Origin: Muribaculaceae bacterium
GTDB taxonomy: Bacteria; Bacteroidota; Bacteroidia; Bacteroidales; Muribaculaceae
Length of the DNA stretch: 64,000 nucleotides
Reading direction: 5' to 3'
NCBI GenBank assembly: GCA_017547845.1
Contig: JAFYNZ010000061.1
Span: 19,455-83,454 of the forward strand
How positions within the stretch are numbered: the first letter of the stretch is position 1; each line of letters starts with the position of its first letter. Shown piece by piece: positions 24,701 to 31,283 of the stretch. A model generated the notes under the pieces. It made no database searches, was not told where the DNA came from, and worked only from the letters and a program-made list of their open reading frames with translations. The position numbers and the translations under genes were made by a program.

Positions 24701-26195
24701 CGATCGTGGCAAGCAAAGCATGAAAGTGACGATTACGGAAGTGAAGAAAGAGGAGAAAAATCTCTGGAAAGAGATTGCCGACCACTCTGTAAGATTTCTT
24801 TTGATGCCACGCAACGTGAGCTTCCGTTATCGCAATTCTCACTCAATGTCGTTGCCGTTGTTCGGACCTGAAGTCGGAGACATCTTCGGCCAGAGCAACA
24901 ACTATGGACCGATGTCGCCTGGGCTTGACTTTGCTTTCGGTTTTATCGATGAATCTTATGTCGACAAGGCTCTTGCTCGTAATTGGTTGATGGTAGACGG
25001 CACTCAGACATCGCCTGCTATCTGGAATGAGACCGAAGAATTTAATTTCGAGCTCAACCTTGAGCCAATCAGAGGCCTCAAGATTTTGCTCACGTCAAAT
25101 CATACCGACAACCGCACCCAACAAGTGCAATTCATGTATGCCGATATGCCGACAACTCGCAGCGGTTCATTCACAAAGACTCACTGGGCAATTTCTACTG
25201 CACTCAGCGAGTCAAACGCAGCCGATGGTTATGCAAGCAAGGCGTTCAACGATTTCCTTAATAATATTCCTATCGTTGCAGATCGTATTCAGTCGCAGTA
25301 CATCGGCACGACATACCCATCTACAGGATTCCTCGAAGGCTCAACATTAGGTGGAACAACCTATAATCCAAATGTCGGCAAAGTCAATAGTTCAAGTAGC
25401 GATGTATTGATACCTGCATTCTTGGCTGCATACTCGGGACTTGATGTCAACACTATCAGTCTCTCTGCATTCCCGGGATTGAGCGCGATGCGTCCAAACT
25501 GGCGTATCACCTACGATGGACTGGTGCAAATTGGCAACCTCAAAAATATTTTCAAGACTTTCACTATTTCTCACGCTTACCAATGTACCTACTCTGTGGG
25601 TTCGTTCACAAGCTATCTCAATTGGATTGGTATCGATGGTGAAATGGGCTTCACTATGGACGAAATGACTCAACAGCCAATTCCGTCTTCGCCTTACAAC
25701 ATCTCTTCTGTAGCGATCACTGAGAAATTCGCACCACTCATCGGCTTCAATGCAACGATGAAGAACGACCTCACGCTTAACGCAGAGTATCGTGACAGTC
25801 GTACGTTGACACTTAACTCAAGTGCAGGACAGATAGTGGAAGCGACAAGCAAGCAAATCACTGTCGGTGCCGGCTACAAAATTGCCAACTTCAACACAAT
25901 CCTCAAGATTGGTTCAAAGCAAGGCGGCGTAAGCAACGACCTTTCGTTAAATCTTGACTTCTCATTCTCCAACAATAAGTCGTTGATTCGAAAGATTGAG
26001 ACAGCATTCACACAAGCCACAAATGGCACACAGACAATGGCAATCAACTTCACTGCAAGCTATGTTTTGAGTAAACGTATCACACTATCGGCATTCTTTG
26101 ACCACCAGGTCAATACGCCACTTGTGTCGAATTCGTCCTACCCTACATCGAACTCAAACTATGGTATATCCATAAATATGTCGCTCGCAAGATAA
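18747..26195 (+). CDS. sprA: Type IX secretion translocon protein SprA (Sov)
   Basis: The 2482-residue protein is the giant outer membrane barrel through which type IX secretion cargo crosses the outer membrane. An N-terminal signal segment (about 11-31, ending SYGQ) is followed by a proline run (ELPPPPPPP, about 36-44), which is typical of SprA. Long beta-strand-rich stretches fill the rest, ending in a terminal strand (YGISINMSLAR). Size and the position behind ruvA are diagnostic. I chose the ATG at 18747; an in-frame TTG at 18732 adds only five residues. Partners such as PorV, Plug and the GldKLMN motor are not in this window. The proteins at 13850 and 31284 are possible clients. Confidence 0.95.
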   Translation: MKEVKNHKIRFGTWVVIAIASLLATAISYGQYIKSELPPPPPPPENSLTENVDTTHSTIYEVSPTIPVNYEDFEGGEYPVDLRDPSNIKTEAEYDPQTGMYVIRTKVGDYEIITPYQMGADQYNKISVRNDMMDYYRQRNAETFEQKDKEPFNIFDMNFALGPLEKVFGPGGVRLTTQGSIQLSMGVKSNKTDNPALSLNSRRKTYFDFDQKIQATINASVGDKMKFDMTYNTDATFDFDSQKLKLAYEGKEDEIIKNIEAGNVSMTTGSSLIRGSTALFGFKTKLQFGKLTLTGLLSQQNSESQTISTTGGVQSTKFSVKADEYDANRHFFLGHFFFDNYDNFASKLPYVSSGVNITRIEVWVTNKTGNYNESRNFVAFMDLGENERLANNYWVPNGSSMTPSNQSNDLLNVIKNEYPNARNINQVTQALEPLGAYGILGGQDYEKVESARLLKESEYTLNSTLGYISLKSALSTDEVLAVAYEYTYMGKVYQVGEFSSDVTNTEQSLYLKMLRGTTVSPKLPMWKLMMKNVYSLGAYQLQNKNFKLNIKYLSDTTGTEIVYLPVGNISNQPLLQVMNLDRIDSNQESNSDGFFDYIEGYTVLSSSGKIIFPVAEPFGSNLEKKIGDPRLAEPYVYKELYDSTLTVAKQFADKNKFTITGEYQASNGAQIRLNAMNVPRGSVVVTAGGVTLVENSDYTVDYNMGIVTITNQSIIDSGTNVSVSLENQSTFSMQRKTLLGLDAQYKFSKDFTLGATLLHFSEKALTEKVNIGDEVINNTMWGANLSFNKKFMWLTNLLNKIPTINAVAPSSINLTAEFAQLVPHQQKSGSNQGSSYIDDFETTQTGIDLRSPYSWFLAPTPYDTSADALFPEATLTNNVDYGKNRALLSWYYIDRLFTQKNSSMAPGYIKNDLDQLSNPYVREVTSREIFPNRELSYGESSTIQTLNLSFYPNERGPYNLDATNIDSEGNLLYPEKRWGGIMRKMDNSNFENSNIEYVQFWMMDPFLDTENDNLEGGDLYFNFGEISEDILKDGMKSYENGLPVDGDNSFISETNWGKVSRQNSLTYAFENTDNARLLQDVGLDGLSNDDEFNFGSYKSFLDELRIKLSSTAIAEMQEIPYSVMNDPASDNYHFYRSTWYDEQKASILQRYKHYNGVEGNSLSPDQSDNTQYQSSRSVPDVEDINQDNTLNEYERYFQYKVSIRPEDLEVGKNYITDKQVSMVRTRNGEDQQVVWYQFKIPLSAPDKIVGSISDFSTIRFARIFMTGFKKETHLRFATLELVRGEWRDYEFNLNSRNDAPAEGSLDLSIVNIEENAGRTPVNYVLPPGVTRIQDPGQTQATQLNEQSMSMKLTDLQAGDARGVYKNTQLDLRIYKRLQMWVHAEALVDDLTDLKDGDLALFVRIGSDVKNNYYEYEIPLEITPPGKYSNFSSTDRKIVWPESNYLNIPLEVFTDLKTQRNREKGIEGSGVGYTTLYSMRDPENNNNTVTVIGNPSLSDIRMMLIGVRNKSNTVKDGTVWVNEMKVTDFNQDGGWAAKANMNLSISDIATVNVGAHVETAGFGGVDQGLASRRLDNYEQYNVAVQSDLGKLIPEKAKLNAPIYYSISQESTTPKYNPLDQDILLKDALDAAADKHERDSISSYAVTKKTVESFSLSGLKFNVQSKNPMPWDPANFQVSFSFNRQKNADPTTEYENTSDYRGSFQYTYNPFIKGWKPFNWIKSKSKHLKFFKDWELNWMFNSLTFYTNISRYYYEQQTRSEVDTYFQLPVQVSKNFNWDRQLSLTWNFTKSLNMSFSSNTTARIEESIGAVNRKLFPDKYKEWRDTVWNSIKGFGTPWNYNQTFTASYKAPLSKIPVLDYITASISYNATYKWDRGASIDGISMGNSIQNQATWNGDARINFETLFNKSKYLQSVNKRFSSSKSTRNTNSKKERPKRFERSITLSPDTSTMIKHNLKTKSVKVVARSGPNVIKLQTKVVDENTIEVLDRGKQSMKVTITEVKKEEKNLWKEIADHSVRFLLMPRNVSFRYRNSHSMSLPLFGPEVGDIFGQSNNYGPMSPGLDFAFGFIDESYVDKALARNWLMVDGTQTSPAIWNETEEFNFELNLEPIRGLKILLTSNHTDNRTQQVQFMYADMPTTRSGSFTKTHWAISTALSESNAADGYASKAFNDFLNNIPIVADRIQSQYIGTTYPSTGFLEGSTLGGTTYNPNVGKVNSSSSDVLIPAFLAAYSGLDVNTISLSAFPGLSAMRPNWRITYDGLVQIGNLKNIFKTFTISHAYQCTYSVGSFTSYLNWIGIDGEMGFTMDEMTQQPIPSSPYNISSVAITEKFAPLIGFNATMKNDLTLNAEYRDSRTLTLNSSAGQIVEATSKQITVGAGYKIANFNTILKIGSKQGGVSNDLSLNLDFSFSNNKSLIRKIETAFTQATNGTQTMAINFTASYVLSKRITLSAFFDHQVNTPLVSNSSYPTSNSNYGISINMSLAR

Positions 26196-26221
26196 TATTT
26201 TGACAAAACATTGTCAGACAG

Positions 26222-26253
26222 ATTGCTAATTGCGTAATTTTTAATTAACTTTG
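26222..26253 (+). promoter_or_regulatory. Promoter of aspS
   Basis: ATTG at 26222-26225, a 20-bp spacer, then TAACTTTG at 26246-26253. A short dyad, TGACA with TGTCA (26201-26216), lies just upstream. Confidence 0.75.
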
Positions 26254-26315
26254 CATTTCGAAAATTCCAACGTAGGAAATAACATCTTTAACAGACAAAA
26301 ATAATTTTCAAAAAT

Positions 26316-28073
26316 ATGTATAGAGACAAGACATGTGGTGAACTACGCATCGAAGATTGCGGTAAGGAAGTCACCCTCTCAGGTTGGGTGCAACGCACTC
26401 GTAAAATGGGTGGTATGACATTTGTCGATATTCGCGACAGATATGGCATCACTCAAGTTGTTTTCAACAATGAAGTAAACGAAGAGCTTTGCGAAAGTGC
26501 CAACAAACTCGGTCGCGAATTTGTGATTCAAGTCAAGGGTACAGTAGCAGAACGCTCAAGCAAAAACAATAATATCCCTACAGGCGAAATCGAAATCATC
26601 GCTTCAGCTCTCACTATCTTGAATAAGAGCGATGTGCCTCCATTCACTATCGAAGACAATACCGACGGTGGCGACGACCTTCGTATGAAGTATCGCTACC
26701 TCGACCTTCGTCGTCCTGCTGTGCGTAGCAACATCGAATTGCGCCACAAGATGGCATTCGAAATCCGCCGTTACCTCGACTCGGAAAATTTCCTCGAAAT
26801 CGAGACTCCTATCCTTGTGAAGTCTACACCTGAAGGTGCTCGCGACTTCATCGTTCCATCTCGTATGAATCCGGGTGAGTTTTATGCTCTTCCACAGTCT
26901 CCACAGTTGTTTAAGCAATTGCTCATGGTGAGTGGTTTTGACCGTTATTTCCAAATTGCAAAGTGCTTCCGCGACGAAGACCTTCGCGCCGACCGTCAAC
27001 CTGAGTTTACTCAGATCGACTGTGAAATGAGCTACGTAGAGCAAGATGATGTCATCATGATGTTTGAAGGCCTTGTTAAGCACATCTTTAAATATGTAAA
27101 GGGCATCGAATTCAACGACAAATTCCAACGCATCACATGGCACGACGCTATGAAATACTATGGTAGCGATAAGCCTGATATGCGATTTGACATGAAGTTT
27201 GTCGAACTCACTGACCTTGTCAAAGGTAAGGGCTTTGCTGTGATGGATGATGCTGAATTGACAGTCGGTATCTGTGCTAAAGGTTGCGCCGGCTACACTC
27301 GCAAGCAGACAGACGAACTCACAGACTTTGTGAAGCGTCCACAGATTGGCGCAAAGGGTCTCGTATGGGTTAAGATTGACGAGCAAGGTGGCATCAAGAG
27401 CTCAGTAGGCAAATTCTTCACTGATGAGCAAATCAAAGAATGGGCAGACAGAATGGGTGCTGAAAATGGCGACCTTCTTCTCATCATGAGTGGCGACGCA
27501 ATGAAGACACGCAAGATGCTCTGTGAACTTCGTCTTGAAATGGGTAACCGTATGGGTCTCCGCGACAAGAATGTGTTTGCTCCTCTTTGGGTTGTCGACT
27601 TCCCTCTATTCGAATGGGACGAAGAGACACAACGCTACTATGCAATGCACCACCCATTCACATCTCCAAACCCAGAAGACATCCCATTGTTGACTACCGA
27701 TCCGGGCAAGGTGCGTGCGACAGCCTACGACATCGTTGTCAACGGTACAGAACTCGGTGGTGGTTCTATCCGTATCCACGACTCAGAACTTCAAGACCAA
27801 ATGTTTGAAATCCTCGGATTTACAAAAGAAAAGGCACAAGAGCAATTTGGCTTCTTGATGAGTGCATTCCGCTATGGTGCACCTCCTCACGGTGGTTTGG
27901 CATTAGGTTTCGACCGATTTGTGTCAATCCTTGCAGGACTTGACTCTATCCGTGACGTAATTGCATTCCCTAAGAACAATAGTGGTCGCGACGTGATGAA
28001 TGAGTCACCATCACCAATCGATCCTGCTCAAATTGACGAGCTCAACCTCGCTATAACACTTCCTCAAGAATAA
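26316..28073 (+). CDS. aspS: Aspartate--tRNA ligase
   Basis: The 585-residue class II synthetase charges tRNA-Asp in the cytoplasm. The N-terminal OB-fold anticodon domain (about 1-105; [24 protein letters not shown]) precedes the catalytic core. Motif 2 is visible in [19 protein letters not shown], and motif 3 in [16 protein letters not shown]. The bacterial GAD insertion lies between about 280 and 410. Length matches bacterial AspRS. Whether it is discriminating or also charges tRNA-Asn was not determined. It is monocistronic with its own promoter and terminator. Confidence 0.96.
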   Translation: MYRDKTCGELRIEDCGKEVTLSGWVQRTRKMGGMTFVDIRDRYGITQVVFNNEVNEELCESANKLGREFVIQVKGTVAERSSKNNNIPTGEIEIIASALTILNKSDVPPFTIEDNTDGGDDLRMKYRYLDLRRPAVRSNIELRHKMAFEIRRYLDSENFLEIETPILVKSTPEGARDFIVPSRMNPGEFYALPQSPQLFKQLLMVSGFDRYFQIAKCFRDEDLRADRQPEFTQIDCEMSYVEQDDVIMMFEGLVKHIFKYVKGIEFNDKFQRITWHDAMKYYGSDKPDMRFDMKFVELTDLVKGKGFAVMDDAELTVGICAKGCAGYTRKQTDELTDFVKRPQIGAKGLVWVKIDEQGGIKSSVGKFFTDEQIKEWADRMGAENGDLLLIMSGDAMKTRKMLCELRLEMGNRMGLRDKNVFAPLWVVDFPLFEWDEETQRYYAMHHPFTSPNPEDIPLLTTDPGKVRATAYDIVVNGTELGGGSIRIHDSELQDQMFEILGFTKEKAQEQFGFLMSAFRYGAPPHGGLALGFDRFVSILAGLDSIRDVIAFPKNNSGRDVMNESPSPIDPAQIDELNLAITLPQE

Positions 28074-28094
28074 ACCATCACTTAATAATCCCTA

Positions 28095-28130
28095 CTGCGC
28101 AATGCCACACTCGACATTGCGCAGTTGTTT
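28095..28130 (+). terminator. Terminator after aspS
   Basis: CTGCGCAATG (28095-28104) and CATTGCGCAG (28115-28124) form a perfect 10-bp stem, followed by TTGTTT. Confidence 0.85.
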
Positions 28131-28147
28131 AGTTAAGATAGTTCACT

Positions 28148-28933
28148 ATGCCGACAGTTAAAGAGATAGCTAAAGCAATCGAAGACTTTGCTCCACGACA
28201 TCTTCAAGAAGACTTTGACAATGCAGGACTCCAAGTCGGAGACCCTGATATGGAAGTCAAAGAGATACTCGTCTGCCTTGACGTGACAGAAGAAATACTC
28301 GATGAAGCCATCGCTAAGCAATGCAACCTCATTGTCACACACCATCCACTCATATTTGGTGGCATTAAAGAGATAACGGGTCGCAACCTTACACAAAAGA
28401 TTGTCATCAAAGCAATCAAAAACGACATCGCTATCTACTCTGCACACACCAACCTTGACAACGTATGGGATGGTGTCAGCCATCAGATGGCCCATGAGTT
28501 GCGCCTAAGCAACATCACAACATTAGAGCCTAAAGATGGACATGACAATGTGGGACTGGGCGTAATCGGCGACGTCACCCCTACCCCGGCTCTTGAATTC
28601 TTGCGAAATGTCAAAGTCACTTTTAATGTCAAAGCTCTTAAATGCAACACCGACCTTCCCAAGGTGGTAGTCCGCAAGGTGGCTGTGTGCGGAGGATCGG
28701 GTGCATCACTCATCAAGAGCGCAATCAAAGCCGAGGCCGACATTATCATCACAGGCGATGTCAAATACCACGACTTCACAACATATGCCAACGACATTAT
28801 CATCGCTGACATAGGGCACTACGAAAGTGAACTTTGCACAAAAAAGATTTTTAAGCGTATTATTAGCGAAAAATTTGTTAACTTTGTAGTCTATTTGTCG
28901 GAAAAAGAAAAAAATCCGATAAAACACATATAA
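28148..28933 (+). CDS. Nif3-like dinuclear metal-centre protein
   Basis: The 261-residue protein belongs to the Nif3/YbgI family, toroidal hexamers with a two-metal site, often annotated as GTP cyclohydrolase 1 type 2 homologues. The expected ligands are present: HHPLIF with His65-His66, SAHTNLD with His100 and Asp104, and ADIGHYESE with His224 and Glu226. It lacks the extra insert domain that lengthens some family members to about 370 residues. The cellular role is unsettled. The zinc-ribbon coiled-coil gene follows 43 bases later, and that pairing is conserved in Bacteroidota as I recall it. Confidence 0.9.
   Translation: MPTVKEIAKAIEDFAPRHLQEDFDNAGLQVGDPDMEVKEILVCLDVTEEILDEAIAKQCNLIVTHHPLIFGGIKEITGRNLTQKIVIKAIKNDIAIYSAHTNLDNVWDGVSHQMAHELRLSNITTLEPKDGHDNVGLGVIGDVTPTPALEFLRNVKVTFNVKALKCNTDLPKVVVRKVAVCGGSGASLIKSAIKAEADIIITGDVKYHDFTTYANDIIIADIGHYESELCTKKIFKRIISEKFVNFVVYLSEKEKNPIKHI
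28879..28886 (+). promoter_or_regulatory. Possible internal promoter for the zinc-ribbon gene
   Basis: TAACTTTG at 28879-28886 lies inside the 3' end of the Nif3-like gene, about 90 bp before the next start codon. No good -33 box is seen. Confidence 0.45.
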
Positions 28934-28976
28934 AAACTATATTTATTAAGAATCCAACAAACTATATATAAAATAT

Positions 28977-29777
28977 ATGGCTACAGATAAAAAAGTCGAA
29001 AAAGAACGCAGCGTAGAAGAACGTCTCAAAGCACTCTTCCAATTGCAAACACTCCTTTCAGAAATCGATCGTATCAAAACTCTTCGTGGCGAACTTCCTA
29101 ACGAAGTAAAGGACCTTGAAGACGAAATCATTCGCTTCCAAACTCGTATCCAAAAACACAAAGACGAGATTGCAGAACTTAAGCAAATGGTCGCTCAAAA
29201 AGGTATCGAAATCAAGGAACGCGAAGCAAAGATTGCAAGGTATCAAAGTCAACAAGACAATGTTCGCAACAACCGCGAATATGACTTCTTGAACAAAGAA
29301 ATCGAATTCGAAGGCCTTGAAATCGAATTGGCTGAAAAGAACATCCGCGACTACAATAAAGCTCAGGATCAGAAAACAGCTGAAATCGCAAAGGCAGAAG
29401 AGGAACTTGCCGACAACGAGCACATTCTCGCAGAAAAGCGCTCAGAGCTTGATGAAATCGTTTCTGAAACAAAGCAAGAAGAAGAAAACATTCGCGAAAA
29501 GGCTCAAGCACTCGAACCTGTTATTGATGCTTACACTCTTGCAGCATTCAAGCGTATCCGCAAAAACGCGCGCAATGGTCTTGGTATCGTGACTGTACAA
29601 AGAAACGCTTGCGGCGGTTGCTTCAACCGTATCCCACCTCAACGCCAACTTGAAATCAAGATGCACAAGAAAATCATCGTATGCGAATATTGTGGTCGCA
29701 TCATGATTGATGCAGCTCTTGCCGGCGTAGAAGAAGTTAAGCCTACAGTTACTACAAAGAAAAGATCACGCTCATAA
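28977..29777 (+). CDS. Coiled-coil protein with C-terminal C4 zinc ribbon
   Basis: The 266-residue protein is a long helical hairpin (about 10-185), rich in Glu, Lys and Ala with heptad patterning. A C4-type zinc ribbon follows with ligands Cys212, Cys215, Cys236 and Cys239 (ACGGCFNRI and CEYCGR). This is the COG1579 or CT398-like family. Members are thought to be scaffold or nucleic-acid-associated proteins, but the function is not established. Cotranscription with the Nif3-like gene, or expression from the internal promoter, is likely. Codon bias is strong, which suggests an abundant protein. Confidence 0.88.
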   Translation: MATDKKVEKERSVEERLKALFQLQTLLSEIDRIKTLRGELPNEVKDLEDEIIRFQTRIQKHKDEIAELKQMVAQKGIEIKEREAKIARYQSQQDNVRNNREYDFLNKEIEFEGLEIELAEKNIRDYNKAQDQKTAEIAKAEEELADNEHILAEKRSELDEIVSETKQEEENIREKAQALEPVIDAYTLAAFKRIRKNARNGLGIVTVQRNACGGCFNRIPPQRQLEIKMHKKIIVCEYCGRIMIDAALAGVEEVKPTVTTKKRSRS

Positions 29778-30128
29778 TAGCGTAAGCAGATTGCTTCGGT
29801 TGCCTGAAGCCGTAGATACTGCAATACACAATATGTTTGTTAGAATGCTTTGAGATTTAGCAGACTGCTACATTCGGCATAAAGCATAAACGAACTCGGG
29901 GAGAGACACTTGTTCTCTTACCCGAGTTTGTTGTGTACATACCAATTGGTATCGCTTCGATTGGCACAATAATAATGCTGACATTGACAGCGATGTTACG
30001 ACACAAAGGCAAAGGCATATCAATGTGGGAAAGACTATCTTAACACACTGATATACAAAACCATACACTAGAGCAAAAGCTCTATCGAAACATATATCTC
30101 AACATAAATAGAGAACAATCGAAATGCA

Positions 30129-30150
30129 ATTACGGATTTTTTTCCGTAAT
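30129..30150. promoter_or_regulatory. 22-bp perfect dyad upstream of fabD
   Basis: ATTACGGA (30129-30136) and TCCGTAAT (30143-30150) are exact inverted copies around six Ts. The dyad ends 14 bp before the -7 box, so it covers the expected -33 region. It is nearly identical to the dyad at 2472-2493 before mdh. Confidence 0.6.
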
Positions 30151-30164
30151 TCAAAAAAAATGAC

Positions 30165-30172
30165 TACCTTTG
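30165..30172 (+). promoter_or_regulatory. Promoter -7 box of fabD
   Basis: TACCTTTG at 30165-30172, 46 bp before the ATG. The position 20 bp upstream falls inside the dyad instead of at a TTTG. Confidence 0.7.
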
Positions 30173-30217
30173 CACTCGATTTGAAATAAAGAAACTAATT
30201 TACACTAATATAATAAG

Positions 30218-31096
30218 ATGAAAGCATTCGTATTTCCAGGTCAAGGTGCTCAATTCGTAGGAATGGGTAAAGACCTCTACGACAACAATGAGACAGCAAG
30301 AGAAATGTTTGAAAAAGCAAACGAAATTCTCGGCTTCAGAATCACAGATTTGATGTTCAACGGCACAGAGGAAGACCTTAAGCAAACTAAGGTTACTCAG
30401 CCAGCTATATTCCTTCACTCAGTAATCTTGGCAAAGACTATGGGCGAAGAATTCCGTCCTGACATGGTAGCAGGTCACTCTTTGGGTGAATTCTCTGCTC
30501 TCGTAGCTGCAGGCGCATTGTCATTTGAAGAAGGTCTTAAGCTCGTGTTTGCTCGTGCTCAAGCAATGCAAAAGGCTTGCGAACTCCGTCCTTCTACAAT
30601 GGCTGCTGTTCTTGCATTGGCAGACGAAAAGGTGGAAGAAATCTGTGCAACTATTGATGATGTGGTAGCTCCTGCCAACTACAACTGCCCTGGTCAAGTT
30701 GTAATCTCAGGTACAGAAGAAGGTATCGATGCTGCTTGTGCTAAACTTTTGGAAGCAGGCGCTAAGCGTGCAATGAAGCTCAAAGTGGGTGGTGCATTCC
30801 ACTCTCCACTCATGCAACCGGCTCAAGATGAATTGGCTGCTGCTATCGAAGTAGCTAAGTTTGAGACTCCTATCTGCCCTATCTACCAAAACGTAGACGG
30901 CAAGCCTCACACTGACCCTGTAGAAATCAAGGAAAACCTCATCAAGCAATTGACAGCTCCTGTACGTTGGACATACGACGTACAAGCTATGATTGCAGAT
31001 GGCGCTAAGGAATTCATCGAACTCGGTCCTGGTGCAGTACTCCAAGGCCTTGTCAAGAAGATTGACCGCGCAATGACTGTTTCAGGTCGTCAATAA
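30218..31096 (+). CDS. fabD: Malonyl-CoA:ACP transacylase
   Basis: The 292-residue enzyme moves malonyl groups from CoA to acyl carrier protein to supply fatty acid elongation. FPGQGAQFVGMG opens the protein. The nucleophile Ser88 sits in GHSLGE, and the catalytic His195 in GGAFHSPLM. Length is normal. It stands apart from other fab genes here, with its own promoter preceded by a dyad, and a strong terminator follows. Strong codon bias suggests abundant expression. Confidence 0.96.
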   Translation: MKAFVFPGQGAQFVGMGKDLYDNNETAREMFEKANEILGFRITDLMFNGTEEDLKQTKVTQPAIFLHSVILAKTMGEEFRPDMVAGHSLGEFSALVAAGALSFEEGLKLVFARAQAMQKACELRPSTMAAVLALADEKVEEICATIDDVVAPANYNCPGQVVISGTEEGIDAACAKLLEAGAKRAMKLKVGGAFHSPLMQPAQDELAAAIEVAKFETPICPIYQNVDGKPHTDPVEIKENLIKQLTAPVRWTYDVQAMIADGAKEFIELGPGAVLQGLVKKIDRAMTVSGRQ

Positions 31097-31118
31097 TTTA
31101 ATTGCACTAATATATCAC

Positions 31119-31156
31119 AATAAAGCCGGGCCACAAAGCTCGGCTTTATTGTTGTT
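31119..31156 (+). terminator. Terminator after fabD
   Basis: AATAAAGCCG (31119-31128) pairs with CGGCTTTATT (31141-31150), followed by GTTGTT. Confidence 0.85.
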
Positions 31157-31223
31157 ATGCGCTAATCGTAGAGTATGATAGCACAATAGCCACGCTACGA
31201 AGCCCAACTATTGTGTTTAATGT

Positions 31224-31265
31224 TAAAAATGAACAGATGCCGAATGGATATCACTACGACATCTG
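31224..31265 (-). terminator. Terminator of the Omp28-like gene
   Basis: Read on the minus strand, CAGATG (31265-31260) pairs with CATCTG (31239-31234) and is followed by TTCATTTTT. Confidence 0.6.
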
Positions 31266-31283
31266 CATTGCGAGAACCTGTAA

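Larger units (their letters stand above)
29778..30217. other. 440-bp gene-free region with several hairpins
   Basis: I see no convincing gene on either strand. It contains stacked inverted repeats: GCTTC/GAAGC (29793-29810), ATGCTTT/AAAGCAT (29845-29887), AACTCGGG/CCCGAGTT (29893-29928, possibly a terminator) and the palindrome ACCAATTGGT (29941-29950). The fabD promoter and dyad lie at the right end. A small RNA is possible but not shown. Confidence 0.5.

Noticed and set aside
26604-27386. A 260-codon open frame antisense to aspS
   Set aside because: aspS motifs are complete on the plus strand; the antisense translation has no domain features.
29868-30068. A 66-codon frame on the minus strand in the gene-free region before fabD
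   Set aside because: It overlaps the strong hairpin at 29893-29928, has an odd cysteine-rich composition and no ribosome-binding or promoter signal that I can see.
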